Shown: positions 1 through 11,800 of the stretch, piece by piece | How the letters are laid out: each line of letters begins with the position of its first letter | Numbering within the stretch: position 1 is the first letter of the stretch | NCBI GenBank assembly: GCA_019448385.1 | Contig: JAGTXO010000093.1 | Coordinates: forward strand, 1-49,839 | From: Diacronema lutheri | Lineage: Eukaryota > Haptophyta > Pavlovophyceae > Pavlovales > Pavlovaceae | Direction: 5' to 3' | DNA: 49,839 bases | Position numbers and translations under genes: made by a program | The notes under the pieces: generated by a model | Told to the model about the DNA's origin: nothing | What the model saw: the letters and a program-made list of their open reading frames with translations, nothing else | The model's database searches: none

Positions 1-1674
1 GGCGGGCGGCGGACGGCGCGCGCGGCGCCGGCGGCGGGCGGCGCGCTGGCGGCGGGCGCGCCGCCGGCGCGCGGTGCTGGCCAGCACCCGCCGGCGCGAC
101 GCCCGCCGCGCCGCTCGCGCCGACGCGCAGCAGTCGGGTGCTCGCCAGCACCGCGCGCCGCGCGACCGGCCCGCGTACCTGCGCGCCCTTCTAGGGCGCG
201 CAGGGCGGCGCCAATGCGGCCGGCGCGCAGGGGCCTCACGCTGGCGCGCTGCCCGCCGCCGCGTGGGTCGCCGCTGCGCGCGTGCCGTCGGCGCTGCCGC
301 CGCCCGGCGTCGCGCTCGCGCCGCAGCCGCAGCCGCCGCGCCGCCGTCGCCGCCGCTGCCGCCTGCCGGCAAGCTGGGCAAGTGCGCAGCGGCGGCGACG
401 GCGGTGCGCGAACCCGGCGAGCAGGCGGCGCGCCGCCGAGCCGGGGGCGGGCTCCGTGGGCGACGAGGCTCGCCCGCCACTCGCACTACTCGCGCGCCAA
501 GTGCGCACAACGCGCCCCCCCCCCCCCCCCCCCACCCACCCCCCGATGAAATTATTGCTCATACCATGGCGTCGCGCCACGGCAGTACGCCCGTGGCCCC
601 GGCGGCCAGCCTCGCGCCGCTACGCCGTGGTCGTCGCGGCCGGCGCACACAGCGAAACTGTGTTTTCCGCGGCACATGCCGGCTGCTCGCGCGCTGCAAG
701 CTTGCCGAACTGCTCGCGCTGGAATGGCGCGTTGCGGGCGTGCCCGCGCCACCGCGCGTGTGCCATGCGCGTTCCGGAGCGCCGCGCCGCGCGCCAAAGC
801 GGCGCGCGCGGCGGACGTGCGGCCTCGGGCCGAAGAGGGGCCGGCGCGACCGGCCGCGAGGCGGGCGCAGACGCTCGGCGTGCCGGTCGATGCGTCGTCC
901 AAATCCGCGTCGGGCGGATGCGCGCCTGGGCCGGCGCTGCGTGCAGTCGGCGGGGCACGGCCACGCGCTCGGGCGTAACGTTCGCGCCTGTTCGGCCGAG
1001 GCGCACTCGCCGTCCCCTCGCGCCGGCAACGTGCGTGCGGGCCAGCACGCAGGCAGCGTACGATGCCACGGCAAGCGGGCGAGCGCGTCCCCGCCGGTGT
1101 GCCGCTCGGCGCCCCGTCACGCGCAACGTGCGCGCCCGCCCGCTGCATGCGCACGCATACGCGCGCTGGCAGCGTGCGCAAAATTGCCCGGGCAAGATCG
1201 TCCCGCGCTCGCGCCGCCGACGCATCATTCCATGTGTCCGTTTCGGCATCTGCCACCATCCACCAGCCCTCGAAAGCCGGCTTGCGCGTGGGCGCCCGTC
1301 CGGCGAGAAGCGGCTCGCGTCCTCGCGCGGGGCGCCTCCGCGCCAGGCGCCCGGCGCGCGCTCGTCTTGCCGCGCCACACGCTGATCTGCGCCCAACCCT
1401 CGCTCGCCAATTCCCCCGTCGTCCCTGCTGCGCAGCCCGCAACAGCGCGCGCATGGCGCGTGCACGGCGCGGCGCCTTGAGCAAGTTTTACGTCGTCGGT
1501 CGGCAGCCTGTGGAAGACGCGTTTGACGGCCCGATGTGGCCGGTGAGAGTGCCCCGGCGTGCCGCGTGGTGAGCGCCTGCACGGCTTGCCGGGCTCGGCG
1601 CGCGCCCAGCCAGCCTCCCTCCATCCCGCCGCAAACCGTGCGTGCGCACCCCGCACACCCGGCGCTGCGCGGCG
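1..1674. other. GC-rich stretch with no gene I can support
   Basis: All six frames carry long open stretches, but they are dominated by Arg, Ala and Pro and overlap each other, as expected for DNA of this composition. A poly-C run lies at 515-533. A short plus-strand piece near 1477-1570 (containing KFYVVGRQP) and a minus-strand piece near 1285-1200 (containing FEGWWMVAD) look more protein-like than their surroundings, so this may be the outer part of the relics that follow. I recognise no family. Confidence 0.4.
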
Positions 1675-2400
1675 CGGCGCAGGCGCGAAAACGAGGGCAA
1701 GCGCGTGCTACACGACCGTCCTTATGCAATCGCTCTTCGCCCTGAACATGCTCCGTGCGATGCTTCGCTCCGCTTCGCGCCGTGCCAACAGCGTCGAGAG
1801 GGCGCGTTTTCGGGGACTTTGGCACGCTGATCGAGGACACCAGGGCGCCGGACACGGCTGTGTCTTGTGTCCGTCATCGACGTCATCTCGGGCCGTGGCG
1901 CGCGAAGGACGCCGCAGGATGCCGCTGAGTTCTTCCGGTTGCTGCTCGGCCGAGTGCCCGGGCTCGCTGCGGCCTTTGAAGCCGACACCACGCGTCGGGC
2001 CAGTGCTCGAGCAGATCGCGTGCCTTCAGAGGCCGGCCGAGGGCATCGCCGTACTCGTCAGCGTCGGCGGCGATGCGGCGCGCGCGCTTGCACACGCTCT
2101 GGGGGGCGCCGCTGGGCCGCCCGCGGGATCGCCACACGAACGCGGGCCACTCGGGCGTGCTCACGCCAGCCAGCATTGCTGTCGAGGCGCCGCGCACGAC
2201 GCGCGGCAATGGCTCGCAGTGCAAGAACAACCGCGCGCTCGTGTGCGCGCCGCGGCTGCTGCTCGGCGGGCGCGACCACCTCCCCGTCGCCGGCGTGGTG
2301 CACGTGGGCGAGGGGCCGATGAGCGGGCACCTTGTCGCCATCGTGCTCCGCAACGAGGCTTGGTTTCCGTGCGACGACTACAACGTGCGGCGGCGCGCAC
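1675..2400 (+). pseudogene. Relic of a USP7-like ubiquitin-specific protease
   Basis: Pieces of the peptidase C19 (USP) fold appear in the right order but in changing frames. ENEG in frame 1 leads into a Cys box in frame 2 near 1699-1760 (SACYTTVLMQSLFAL, like the family TCYMNSLLQ-LF). FGDFGTLIEDT follows in frame 3 near 1806-1845, then a QDVQEF-like QDAAEFFRLLL in frame 1 near 1912-1950. A His box in frame 3 near 2280-2390 (GVVHVGEG, then SGHLVAIV, then AWFPCDDYNV) matches the HSG/GHYV/KFDDDVV blocks of USP7. At least four frame changes occur with no room for introns. The other genes of the window read cleanly, so base-call error is a weaker explanation than decay. USPs remove ubiquitin from proteins; this copy cannot. 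Confidence 0.72.
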
Positions 2401-2884
2401 GGTCGCTCGGTGCCGCGACCGGCGGTCGAGCGCAGCCGCGACCGCCCCGTCCTCCCGCGCGGCACGCGCGCGTGGCCTGAAAGCTCGCGCGCGCGCCTGC
2501 CGCACGCACGCGCGTTGCCCGCGCAGATCTACAACGTGCCTGAGTCCGACGCGGCTGGCGTGGGCAAGTGGTGCGAGCATGCTCGTTCACAGCCGGCTCG
2601 ACGTGGAGCCGTTGGACCCGGCGCTGGGCTCAGCGTCACCGCCGTCGGCCGCATCGCCTGCGTGGCCGAGCTCGGAGCCCGACGCGCCGACCTTGCCGGC
2701 AGCCTGGCCGCGGGTGCGGCAGATGGCAGCGGTTGCCAACAGATGCGACGATCGGCCATCGCGGAGACGGCTGCAGACATCTCTACGGCGGCGATCGGCC
2801 CAGCTGCGTGCGAGGCCCGCCAAGTTGTCTCCGTGACGCGCGCATTGCCAACAGCGGTGAGTGCGTCCTCGTCTCCGGCGGCCG

Positions 2885-2889
<5 letters not shown>

Positions 2890-2938
<49 letters not shown>

Positions 2939-2939
2939 A
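2890..2939. repeat. Poly-C run followed by CA repeat
   Basis: An uninterrupted run of 35 C (2890-2924) passes directly into a short (CA)n tract. It lies inside the relic region. Confidence 0.95.
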
Positions 2940-3480
2940 ACTCTCCCTACCTTCTCCTCCTTTCGCACCTCGCACGCGCACGCCGTCCGCTGTCCGCTGT
3001 CCGCGGCCCAAATTGCCTTGCGGAAGCCGAGCAGGCAGAGCCCTGCTTGGATGGCTCCAGCGCGCATCTTGTGGATGGCGACGCTGTGGGCGAGCACGGA
3101 CGCTCAAATGTGACCAGTGGCGCGCACGTGCACGTGCGCTAACTGGACGTCGAGCGTGTGCGCCTTGTCCGCACGTGTGCACTCACGTGCGTCTGCGGCG
3201 ATCTGCCCGGCGTAGTAGTCCGCGCGCGCGGGAGCCGCGTCGGCAGTAGGAGCAGGATAACGTACTTGCGCCTGACGAGGACGGCGAGAAGTGCGGCTTT
3301 TCGCTCGGGGTCTACCATGCCGCCGAGGTTGGCGCTGGCGCGCGTGAGGCAGTCGGAGCGCGCTGGGCCCGGGTTGAAGGCCTCACCCCGGGGGACGGGA
3401 GGATTCAAGGCGCCGAGCCGCTGCGGGTGCGGCGGGAGGCCCCGGGCGGGTGTGCTAATGCGGCTCGATGGCCGCCTGCC

Positions 3481-3497
3481 GGGGGGGGGGGGGGGGG

Positions 3498-3535
<38 letters not shown>
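3481..3535. repeat. Poly-G run
   Basis: Nineteen G, one A, then 35 G. It lies in the relic region and could form a G-quadruplex on the plus strand. Confidence 0.95.
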
Positions 3536-3937
3536 CGTTGGGCCGCCCGCGGAAACGGAGGTGAGCGTGTGGGAGCGGCGCGCGTCGGCGCGCGCGGCTG
3601 GCGTGCAGCACGGATAAGTCTTGTGTGGACTTCGCGGGGCGGATCCCGGTGCAGGGATTGCCGACGTAGGCCGCGAGCGCGAGCAGGGCGGGGATGAAGA
3701 CGGATGATGGGGTTGGGGCCAAGGCCGCCGCACCCGCAGCTATCACGGTGGCAGCGACCGCCACGGTCAGTGCGAGGCTCGCGTGGCCGCTGCGCGGGCA
3801 GCTCGCCCGCCAGGTCCAGGAGGGCCGGCCTGCGGCCTCAGTGCCCAGCGTTGGGCATGTCAGCGTCTGCGTCTGCGGGCCCGCCACTGCGATGGCGCAT
3901 TGAGCCTGGCGCACCAAAACGCAATCGGTCCGCCGAT

Positions 3938-3938
<1 letters not shown>

Positions 3939-3978
<40 letters not shown>
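3939..3978. repeat. Poly-G run of 40
   Basis: Forty uninterrupted G. Another run of 19 G lies at 5347-5365. Confidence 0.95.
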
Positions 3979-4740
3979 CGAGGCGTGCGCGGGGGCTTGG
4001 GGTGGGCTCCGGGTGCCGGCGCTGTGCCAGCGGCGGGCTTGGTTGACGCCGTCTCGCCGGGGCCCTTGCGCCTTGCGGCGCGAGCGTCGCGGAGGGGCGT
4101 CGGCTGCGCTGGCTCCGCGTCGGCGGTGGCGTGGGGCAGGCTCTTGTGGAGGGCGGAGCGCTCGCGCACGAGTCGGTTGCCAAGGCGGGCTGTCTGCGTG
4201 CCGTTGGGCTGCGCTTGGGCAGGTAGGACCTGCGGCCTCGGGGGCGGGCGGGTTTTCGTGTTGGGCCAGGCGGCAACGCGCACCGGCCGTGTTCGCGGCC
4301 GGCAGGCGGACGTCCGCAGCGGGGCGGAGAATGCGGGTGAAGCGCTTGCACGGGCGCGGTTCGCACCTGGCGGCCAGGCGATCACGAACCGTTGGGTCGC
4401 CCGGCTGTTTGGTGGAGCCGAGGGCAGCAAGGATAGCGAGCTTGGCCGCCTCATCGGTGACGAGCGGCACTGTTGCCCAGCTCTGTACCTCGAAGCCCTG
4501 GATGTGCAGGCGTCGGGGAAGTTCCCGGCAGCGTCGCCTGCGTCCGTCGAGAGGCGGACCGAAGTCGCGCCCGTGCCCCCGTTGGCGACACCGAGCTCTC
4601 GCTCGTTCACACCGGCCCGCCGACGCGGGCGCGTGGTGCGCGCGCGTTGGGTGCGTGTCTGCCTCGAGCAGCGTGCCCAGTCGCAGTGTGGGCGCGTGTC
4701 CGTCTGCCTCAAAACGCCACGTGGAGGGGAAGGCGCGGGG

Positions 4741-5884
4741 CGGGCTCGCCGAGGAGGTGCCGCCGCTCGCTGCCACCCGGCGCGGGCTCGGGGCAGCCGT
4801 CTTCGGGTGCCGCGCTCTTCGCGCCATGCACGAACGTTCCGCCGCGCTCGCAGCGCGCGAGCGCACACACAGAGCGCGCGGCGACCCCGGCGGGGGCAGT
4901 GCGTCCCGGTGGCACTCGCGGGCGCGCGCCTGGCCTGGGCGCAGCTGGGCGCGTTGCCGCCCGCGCAGCGAGCCGCCCGCGCGCCTCGCCGCGCGCGCGC
5001 TTCGTCGCACGCGTGCGCCCTGCATGCACGCGCACAGCGCGCGGCGGCTCGGCGCAGTGCAAGGCAGAGCGTGCTGCAACGGTTGCGAGGGCGCGCACGC
5101 GCGGCGCGGCGCGCCCCTGTGTGGTCGCCTGCGCGCGGCGCGTGGTCCGGACGCAGCTCGGTGGCGTGATGCCGTTCGTGCAACACAGTGCGCGTGAGAG
5201 CCGCACGTGCACACCTGCAGTGCAACGCGGCATTGCGCGCGTTGCGTGGGCGGAGCGCGGCTGGATGTGCTTGAGGTCGCGCAGCATGCCGCGCGCCGCG
5301 CGCTGTGCGGCGCAGCGAGTCGGCCATGCCCCTGGTCCTCGTCTCCGGGGGGGGGGGGGGGGGGGTGGTGGTGGCAACCAGGATCCGCCAGCGCGTGGTG
5401 GGCGCCGTCCAACTCCCAGCCAGGATGCGCCCCGTTCTTCCCCGACACTCTCCGTCCAAACCCGCCGCCCAGCCTGCCGCCGCACCCGCCGCCAACGCCG
5501 CCGCGCACCCATCCGCCGAGCTCACCTCGCGCGCGCTCGCGCTCACGCTGCGCGACGAGGCTGCGCAGGCCGGCGCGCGGCCGTGCAGAGCAGCGCAGGC
5601 CGGCGCGCGGCCGCGCGCGCGCGCTCACGTTGCGGCCGCGCAGCGAGCTTTCGCCGCGTCGCAGCCCCTCCGAGCAGCCACGATGCACGCCCCCGGAGGA
5701 CGTTGGCCGCGCTCGGAGGCCGCGCTCGGGCGCGCAAAGAGAGGCGGCGCGGGCAAACGAGTAGGCTCGGCGCGCTGGCGGGTCCTGGTTGTGGGAGAGC
5801 GGGGCATTCTCCAGGGCATCATGTAAATTCTCCAAAGTATCATCCGGGCCGCCATCCGGACACTGACGTGCCCACAGTCTGCAG
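4741..5884. promoter_or_regulatory. Upstream region of the giant gene, no gene recognised
   Basis: I see no supported coding gene here. An in-frame TGA at 5864-5866 lies seven codons before the ATG at 5885 and so limits the giant gene's first frame on the left. The bases just before that ATG (CTGCAG) would also make a splice acceptor, so an upstream exon cannot be excluded. A 30-bp duplication with GCAGGCCGGCGCGCGGCCG lies near 5567-5615. No TATA-like element stands out. Confidence 0.35.
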
Positions 5885-8800
5885 ATGGAGGACTCCGTGA
5901 AGGACGCTTTGCCCGGCGGGCGGGGCGGCTCGGACAGTTTCTCGCTGGCCCTCAGCACCATTCTGTCGCCGGGAGATACCCACCCCCACGTGGTCCCATC
6001 CACTTGCCTCATCGCCCTGCTGCGTTACGCGGATTTCGGCACGAGCAGGGTTAGGGTGGGCGACACGGGGTGCTCGCAGCATGCGCTCAAGGTGGCGCTG
6101 CGCAACCTGCGCAAAGCATGCGCGGATGCGGACCGGTTTGGGCAGGTGCTCGTGGTCGTGCTACCGCTCTGCCTCCGCGCGTCCAGCGGCCTCGTGCACT
6201 GGACGGCGGCGTACCTGCTCCTCGCGCCGCCCGCGCAGCGCGGCGCGCCGCCCGGCGCCGCGCTCGCCCTGCTCGCCGATTCGCGCACCTTGGGCAACGG
6301 CGAATCGGCGTACGCCACGGCGGCCGGCGTGCTCATCAAGAAGCTTGCGCAGCGCATCGGCAGAACAGCGCCGCCCATCGATGCCTTCAAGGCGCCCCCG
6401 CAGAGTGGGGCCGCGTGTTGCTTCGCCGCGGCAACAGTCGCGGCCGAGGTCGTGGCGAGCGCATCGACGCTCTACGGCCGCCGCGCGAGTGTCCTTGTCG
6501 ACATCAAGAAGGCTTTGGACGCGCGCCTCGCGCGCCTCACGACGGCCGCGTACGAGGAGACCCGCGCGCGCACGCTCCGCGCCGCCATCGGCGCTCTGCT
6601 CGGCGACCGCGCCAGGCGCTTCGGCCCGTTCACCCGCGAGGCCGCGCGGCTCGCCGAGGCCGCGCGGCTCGCCGAGGCGTGCGATGCCAGTGTCGGCGGA
6701 TCCGCGCCCGACGGGCTGCTGCAGGCCGTCGAGGCGGCGCTGCGCGCGCCCGACGACCGCATCGCACGCACGGCCGCGCTCGACGCGCTCACGGGCGCTG
6801 CAGGCCGCGCGCTGTCGACGGCGGCCAGGCCGCGCGGCGCGGCGGCGCCAAGGCCGCCGTCGCGAGCGCCACCGCCGCGTGCGCCGCAGCGGCGCGCCGC
6901 CTCGGCGTGGGGGCCCCGACCATTCAGCAGCCTCGGCGGGGGCGAGGGCGACGGGGACGATGGCGACGCCACCACCGCTGACGACGGGGAGGGCGCGGAG
7001 GACGGGGACGACGACCCCGCGGGCGCGGCGGCTGCGGCGGTGGCGACGGGCACGGCGGCGACGAGCGCGGTGGCGGCGGGCGCGGCGCCAACCTCGCCGG
7101 CGGCGGCGGACGGCGGTGGCTCGGCGCCGCTCGAACGCCGCTGCGTCTACACTGCGCCTGATGAGGGCGACGCGGACGCGCGCGTGTACGACGCCAAGGA
7201 CCCCGAGCAGCTAAAAGCGGGCAGGGCGCGGCCACGGGCGAACAGCGGGCGCGCGCCCGCCGTGGTCGACACGCTTTTCGCGCACGCGACGGGCACGATC
7301 GTCACGCGGCAGCGCACGGAGGGCGTGACCGGCGCGGGCATGCACCACCTCGCCGCCCCGACGCAGGGCGCGGGGTACGGTACCGTCGTGCGGGCCGAGC
7401 TGGGCGAGCCCGGCTTCGCGGGGACGACATGGCACATGACGTCGGGCGTGGAGAACCAGCCGCGCGCGGTACGAGCGGCCGCGCGCGCGTACGCGCACGA
7501 CGGCTGGGGCGGCGTGTACAATGCGCACGAGGACTTTGCCGCCTTCGAGGGCTTGCCGCGGCTCGCCGCGCCCGAATCGCTCGCGGCCATCGCCGGCGGG
7601 TCGGCGGACGCGGTGTTCTGCTGGCGGTCCGGCCGGTCCGTCATCGGCGAGGTGACGACGGTTCACTTCAATGGCGACCGCGCCGCCGCCATCGACCACG
7701 CGCGGGCGCTGCGCGTCAGGCCCGATTGGCGCTCGCAGCCCAGGATCTACGAGGCGGCGTGCGGCGCGGAGGGCACGGTGCTGCTCGTGTGGGTCGTGCC
7801 CGACCGTCACAAGAACCCGCGGCTGGACTGGGCGCCGATTCTCGTCGTGATCCACCTGCCCGCCGACCCCGACTGGCTCGCGCGCGCCACGCCGGCGATC
7901 GCGAAGGCGCGGCGCGAGGTCGAGGACGGACGCGCGCGCGCGGAGGCGCGCGGCGTGCCGCAGCACCTCGCCTACACGCTGAGCCCACGCTTCCGAGGCA
8001 CCGCGCCGCGCGGAGCCGCGCGCGTGCCGCCGCGCCTCGGCGCGAGCGACGCGCGCGAGGCGCGCGCGCTCGCGGCGCTCGAGCCGGCGCTCATGTTCGC
8101 GCCGGCCTGGCGGCGCGCGGTGCGCGCGGCGAGCCGCGCCCCCGGCAGTGGCGCCGCGGCCGTCGAGCGCGCGCTCGCGCGCCTGCACAACGCGCTCGAG
8201 CCCGATGACGAGAGCGCGCCCGAGTCGACGCGCGTCGCGCCGCTCGCCGCCGCGCTCGAGCAGTCGGCGGGCTGGCCGGCGGGCACGGCGCGCATGGCGG
8301 CAAGCGTGACCAAGGGCCCCGGCGTCGGAGATGGCGCAGGTGGCGACGAAGTGACCAAAGTGGAGGAAACGGCGAAGACGAGCGGCGACGGCTGCACCGG
8401 CACGCCTCCTCTGCGCCCGGCCGCGCGCGCGGCCGGCGCGGCGGACGACGGAGGGGCGGCGGTCGTGGCGGGCGTCGAGGGCGAGCGCGACGCACTCGCC
8501 AAGACGGGTGCCGGCGGCTGCGACGACGACGCTCGCGAGCCGCTGTCGGCCGGCAAGCCCGGCGCACTCGCCGCCGCGGCGACCGTCGGGGGTCTCGGCG
8601 AGCTCGTCGGCAGCCTATGCGCGTGGCTGGCGCGCGGCGCGGCTGGCGGCGCCATCGCGGCCACCTCCCCCGGGACGGCCGCGCGCGGAGCAAACGGCAC
8701 GCCGCAGCGCGCCGAGCCGCCGGCCGCCGGCGATCCCGTCGCTCCGCACGCGCGCGTCGCCGCTGCGGCGCCCTTGGCGGGCAGCGCGGCGGCGCCGTCG

Positions 8801-11800
8801 TCGGCCGCGCGCGACGCGCAGCGCGGCGTCGCGGGAGTCGACGCGGCCGCGCACGCGCACGCGCGCGACGGCAGGCGGGCGGCACGGCGGATGCGCGAGC
8901 AGGAGGGGGCGGTGCACAGGGCCTTCCGCATGTCCCTCTGGCGCGACGCGACGTTTGTCGAGTTCGTTGAGAAGCTGCGCCCCGACGGCGGCGCGCAGCT
9001 GCTCGCGCGCGAGCCCACGCGGCGCGCGGCGGCGGTGCTGTGCGAGCTCGCGCGCGGCCGCGACGGCGCGAGCGGCGCGGCCGGGCTGCTGCACGAGATG
9101 AGAGCCGCCGATGCGCGCGCGCGCGAGGCCGCCAAAGCGGCGGAGGCAGCGCAGCTTGCGCACGGGACGCTGCGCATCGTGGCAACCGTGGCGCTGGGCG
9201 GTGCGGTCTTCGCCGGCATGTCAGCGCTGGTCGTTGCTTGCGCGGCGCGCACGGCGACCGGTGCGCTTTTTGGGGCCCGCCGCCCGCGGGCGGCCGCGCG
9301 CGGAGCCGACGACGCGCTCGGCACGCTGCAGCGCGCCGAGCCGCCGCCCGCCGACAAGGGCAAGCGCAGGCGCGCCAGAGCCAACGACGACCCCGTCGAC
9401 GCGGCGCGCAAGGCCGTGGGCAAGGCGGAGGGCAACTGCCGCAAGGCAGCCCGCCGGCTGCACCTCGCTGCACTGGGCGAGGAGGAGGCGCAGCAGCGCG
9501 TGCTCGACGCCGAGGCGGCGGAGCAGCTGGCGCGCTCGCGCGAGCCGGCCGGCGGCTGGGTAGGCAGCGCGCGCGCGCGCGCGCGCGCGCGCCCCGCCGC
9601 GCGCGCGCCCGTCGATTGGCGTGCGCGCAGCGCAGAACGGCGCGCCAGCTCCGTCACCTGCGCGCCGCCGCGCCCGTGCCCCTCGCGCGCAGGGGCGCCC
9701 TGCGGACCTGCGGCTGCAACAGGCGCACTTTGGCATGCGCGAAGATGCCGACGCGGAAGTGCGCCGCGCGCACGAGGCGCTGCGCCGGGCGAGACAGGGT
9801 GTGGCGTGCGCCAAGGCCAGCGTGCGGCAGATGGAGGCGGCGTTGCTCAACGCGACGCGCTGCGCCACCGCGGTGCTCGCGCCGCGTGGCGTGCCGGAGG
9901 GTGACGAGCAGGCCGCGGCGAGAGAGCAGGCGGCGCTGGACCGGGAGGCGCCGCCGGCCGCGCAACGCGCGGCGCCGACGGCGCGCTCGCCCTCGGAGCC
10001 GCCGTCCGAGTGGGGCCCGCCAGCGGTCGGCCGGCGCCCGACGCCGCGTGCACTGTCGCACGCCGCGGGGCGCGGGGACGACAACCCGTTTGCGCCGCTC
10101 GCAACCGTCAGCGGCGATTGGTCGCCCACGCCGAGCTCGCGCCCGCCGTCCTCGCCGCCGCGGCAGCCGCCGTCCGACCGCCGCAGCGCGCAGCGTCGCA
10201 GCGCGCGCGCGCGGCCGCCGAGGCCGACCGTTTCGCCCGAGGACGCGCTCGCAGCCGAGCGCCAGGCGCGCGCGCTGTCGGAGCAGGCGGAGCGGAGGCG
10301 CGCCAAAAAGGCCGCCGCCAAGGCCGCGCGCCGCGCCGCGCGCGCCGCCGACAAGCGGACGGCGCGCGTCGTCCACGCGTGCGTAAGCGCCGCCTTGCGG
10401 CGCGTCTGCACGAGCGTCGCCACGGGCACGCCGCTCGCCGTGCTCCGCGAGCGCGCCGAGGGGCCGCGCGCGCCGAAGGCGGCGCCCGCGCCGCCACGCC
10501 GCGCAGCGGACGGCGGCCGCGCGCTCCGCCACGCGCGCCGTGCGGCCGCCGCGGCGGCGGAGCGCGAGGCGGCGGTGGCGGCCGACGCCGACGAGCGGTT
10601 CGAGCGGCAGCCCTCCGCCGCCCGGTTCGACGGCGGCGATGGCGGCGGAGGCGGCCACGTCGAGGCGAGCGCGCGACCGCGCGCCGGCGAGGCCGGCGAG
10701 GCTGGCGCGCACGGCGCGCCTGGCGCAGCGGGGACCCCGGCGGCGTCGCTCGCGTCGCGCAGCCCGTGTGATGCGCGCCGCACGGCACGCCTCCCGCACG
10801 CACGCGCCGCAGCCACCTGCGCACGCAACGGCGGCTGGGGTGGCAACGTCGGCGGCGACGTGTGCGGCGATTGTTTCGGCGGCGGCGGCGTCCGTCGCGA
10901 CGCCTGCGGCGGCGGCGACGCCACCTGCGGCTGCGGCGATGGCGGCGTCGGTGCTGGCGCTGGCGAGGCCCCTGCACACGGTGCGCCGGCGCGCGCGACG
11001 GCGTCGCGCTTGCTGCGCTTGCTCGGCGCGCCACGCGCCGTGCTCGGTGCGATGGCGCACGCCGCGGCCGTGTTGGCGCGCGGCGTGGCCGCAGCCGTCG
11101 CTGGCGTGCGCGCCGCCGCGCGCGCCGTGCGGCGCGCGCGCCGCCGAGCGCCTCGCGCGCGCCGCACGGCTGCGCGGCGGGCTCGCGGCCCGCCGATGCG
11201 CGACGTCGACGGCGCCCTGCGGCCCTCGCCGTCCTGGTTGCGCACACGCCTCGTCTGCGGCCGGCGCCTCGCGCCTCTGCGCCGCGCGGGCGCGCGCCCG
11301 CCGCCCGCACACGCCGCGCCGAGTTCCCGCGCGCGCGCTGCGCAACCCGACAGCGACGCGCCGGCGTGCGCGCCGCGGCGCTCGGCGCCTGTCGGTGCGC
11401 CGCCGCGCGCGCGTGGCCTGTGCGCGGCGCGCGCACGGCGCTTCCTCGACGTCGCCGGCCGCGCGGCGCGGAGCGCGCGCCTCGGCGCGCGCATCACGCG
11501 CCAGCGCACGCCGGGTTCGCCATCGGAGCCCTGCACGGCCGAGAGCGGCGACGGCGCGGGCGCCGGCGGCGTCGGCGCGGCGGCGCCTGGCGCGGCGACG
11601 ATGCGCGCCACCGGCGCGCGCGCAGCGCGCGCTGCGGCGGCGGCGGTCGGTGGCGCCTCGCGTCTCGCGCGCCGCGCGATGGCAAGCGCCGCCGCCGCTG
11701 CCACCTCCATCGCCGGCGCTGCCGCCTCGACCGTCGCCGCCGCCGCCGTTGCCATCGGCGCGGCCGTCACGTCACCGGCGTTCGCCGCGGCGCGCGGCAT

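Larger units (their letters stand above)
2990..4740 (-). pseudogene. Decayed minus-strand gene of unknown family
   Basis: Read on the minus strand from 4740 downward, protein-like pieces follow one another in shifting frames. They are a segment containing FEADGHAPTLRLGTLLEAD (about 4720-4650), VNERELGVAN (about 4610), IQGFEVQSWATVPLVTDEAA (about 4510-4450), a hydrophobic membrane-like segment with LTVAVAATVIAAGAAAL (about 3780-3730), DPERKAALLAVLVRRKYVIL (about 3315-3250) and DYYAGQIAAD onward (about 3220). The last runs into an in-frame TGA at 3106-3104 and continues after it as AHSVAIHKMRAGAIQAG. Poly-G blocks at 3481-3535 and 3939-3978 break it up. At least three frame changes and one stop make this a relic. 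I do not recognise the family. Confidence 0.5.

Noticed and set aside
1-5884. Many long open frames on both strands, up to about 720 codons
   Set aside because: Their sequence is Arg/Ala/Pro-rich, they overlap in several frames at once and they run through poly-C and poly-G. This is expected from very GC-rich DNA. Only pieces with recognisable motifs were kept, as relics.
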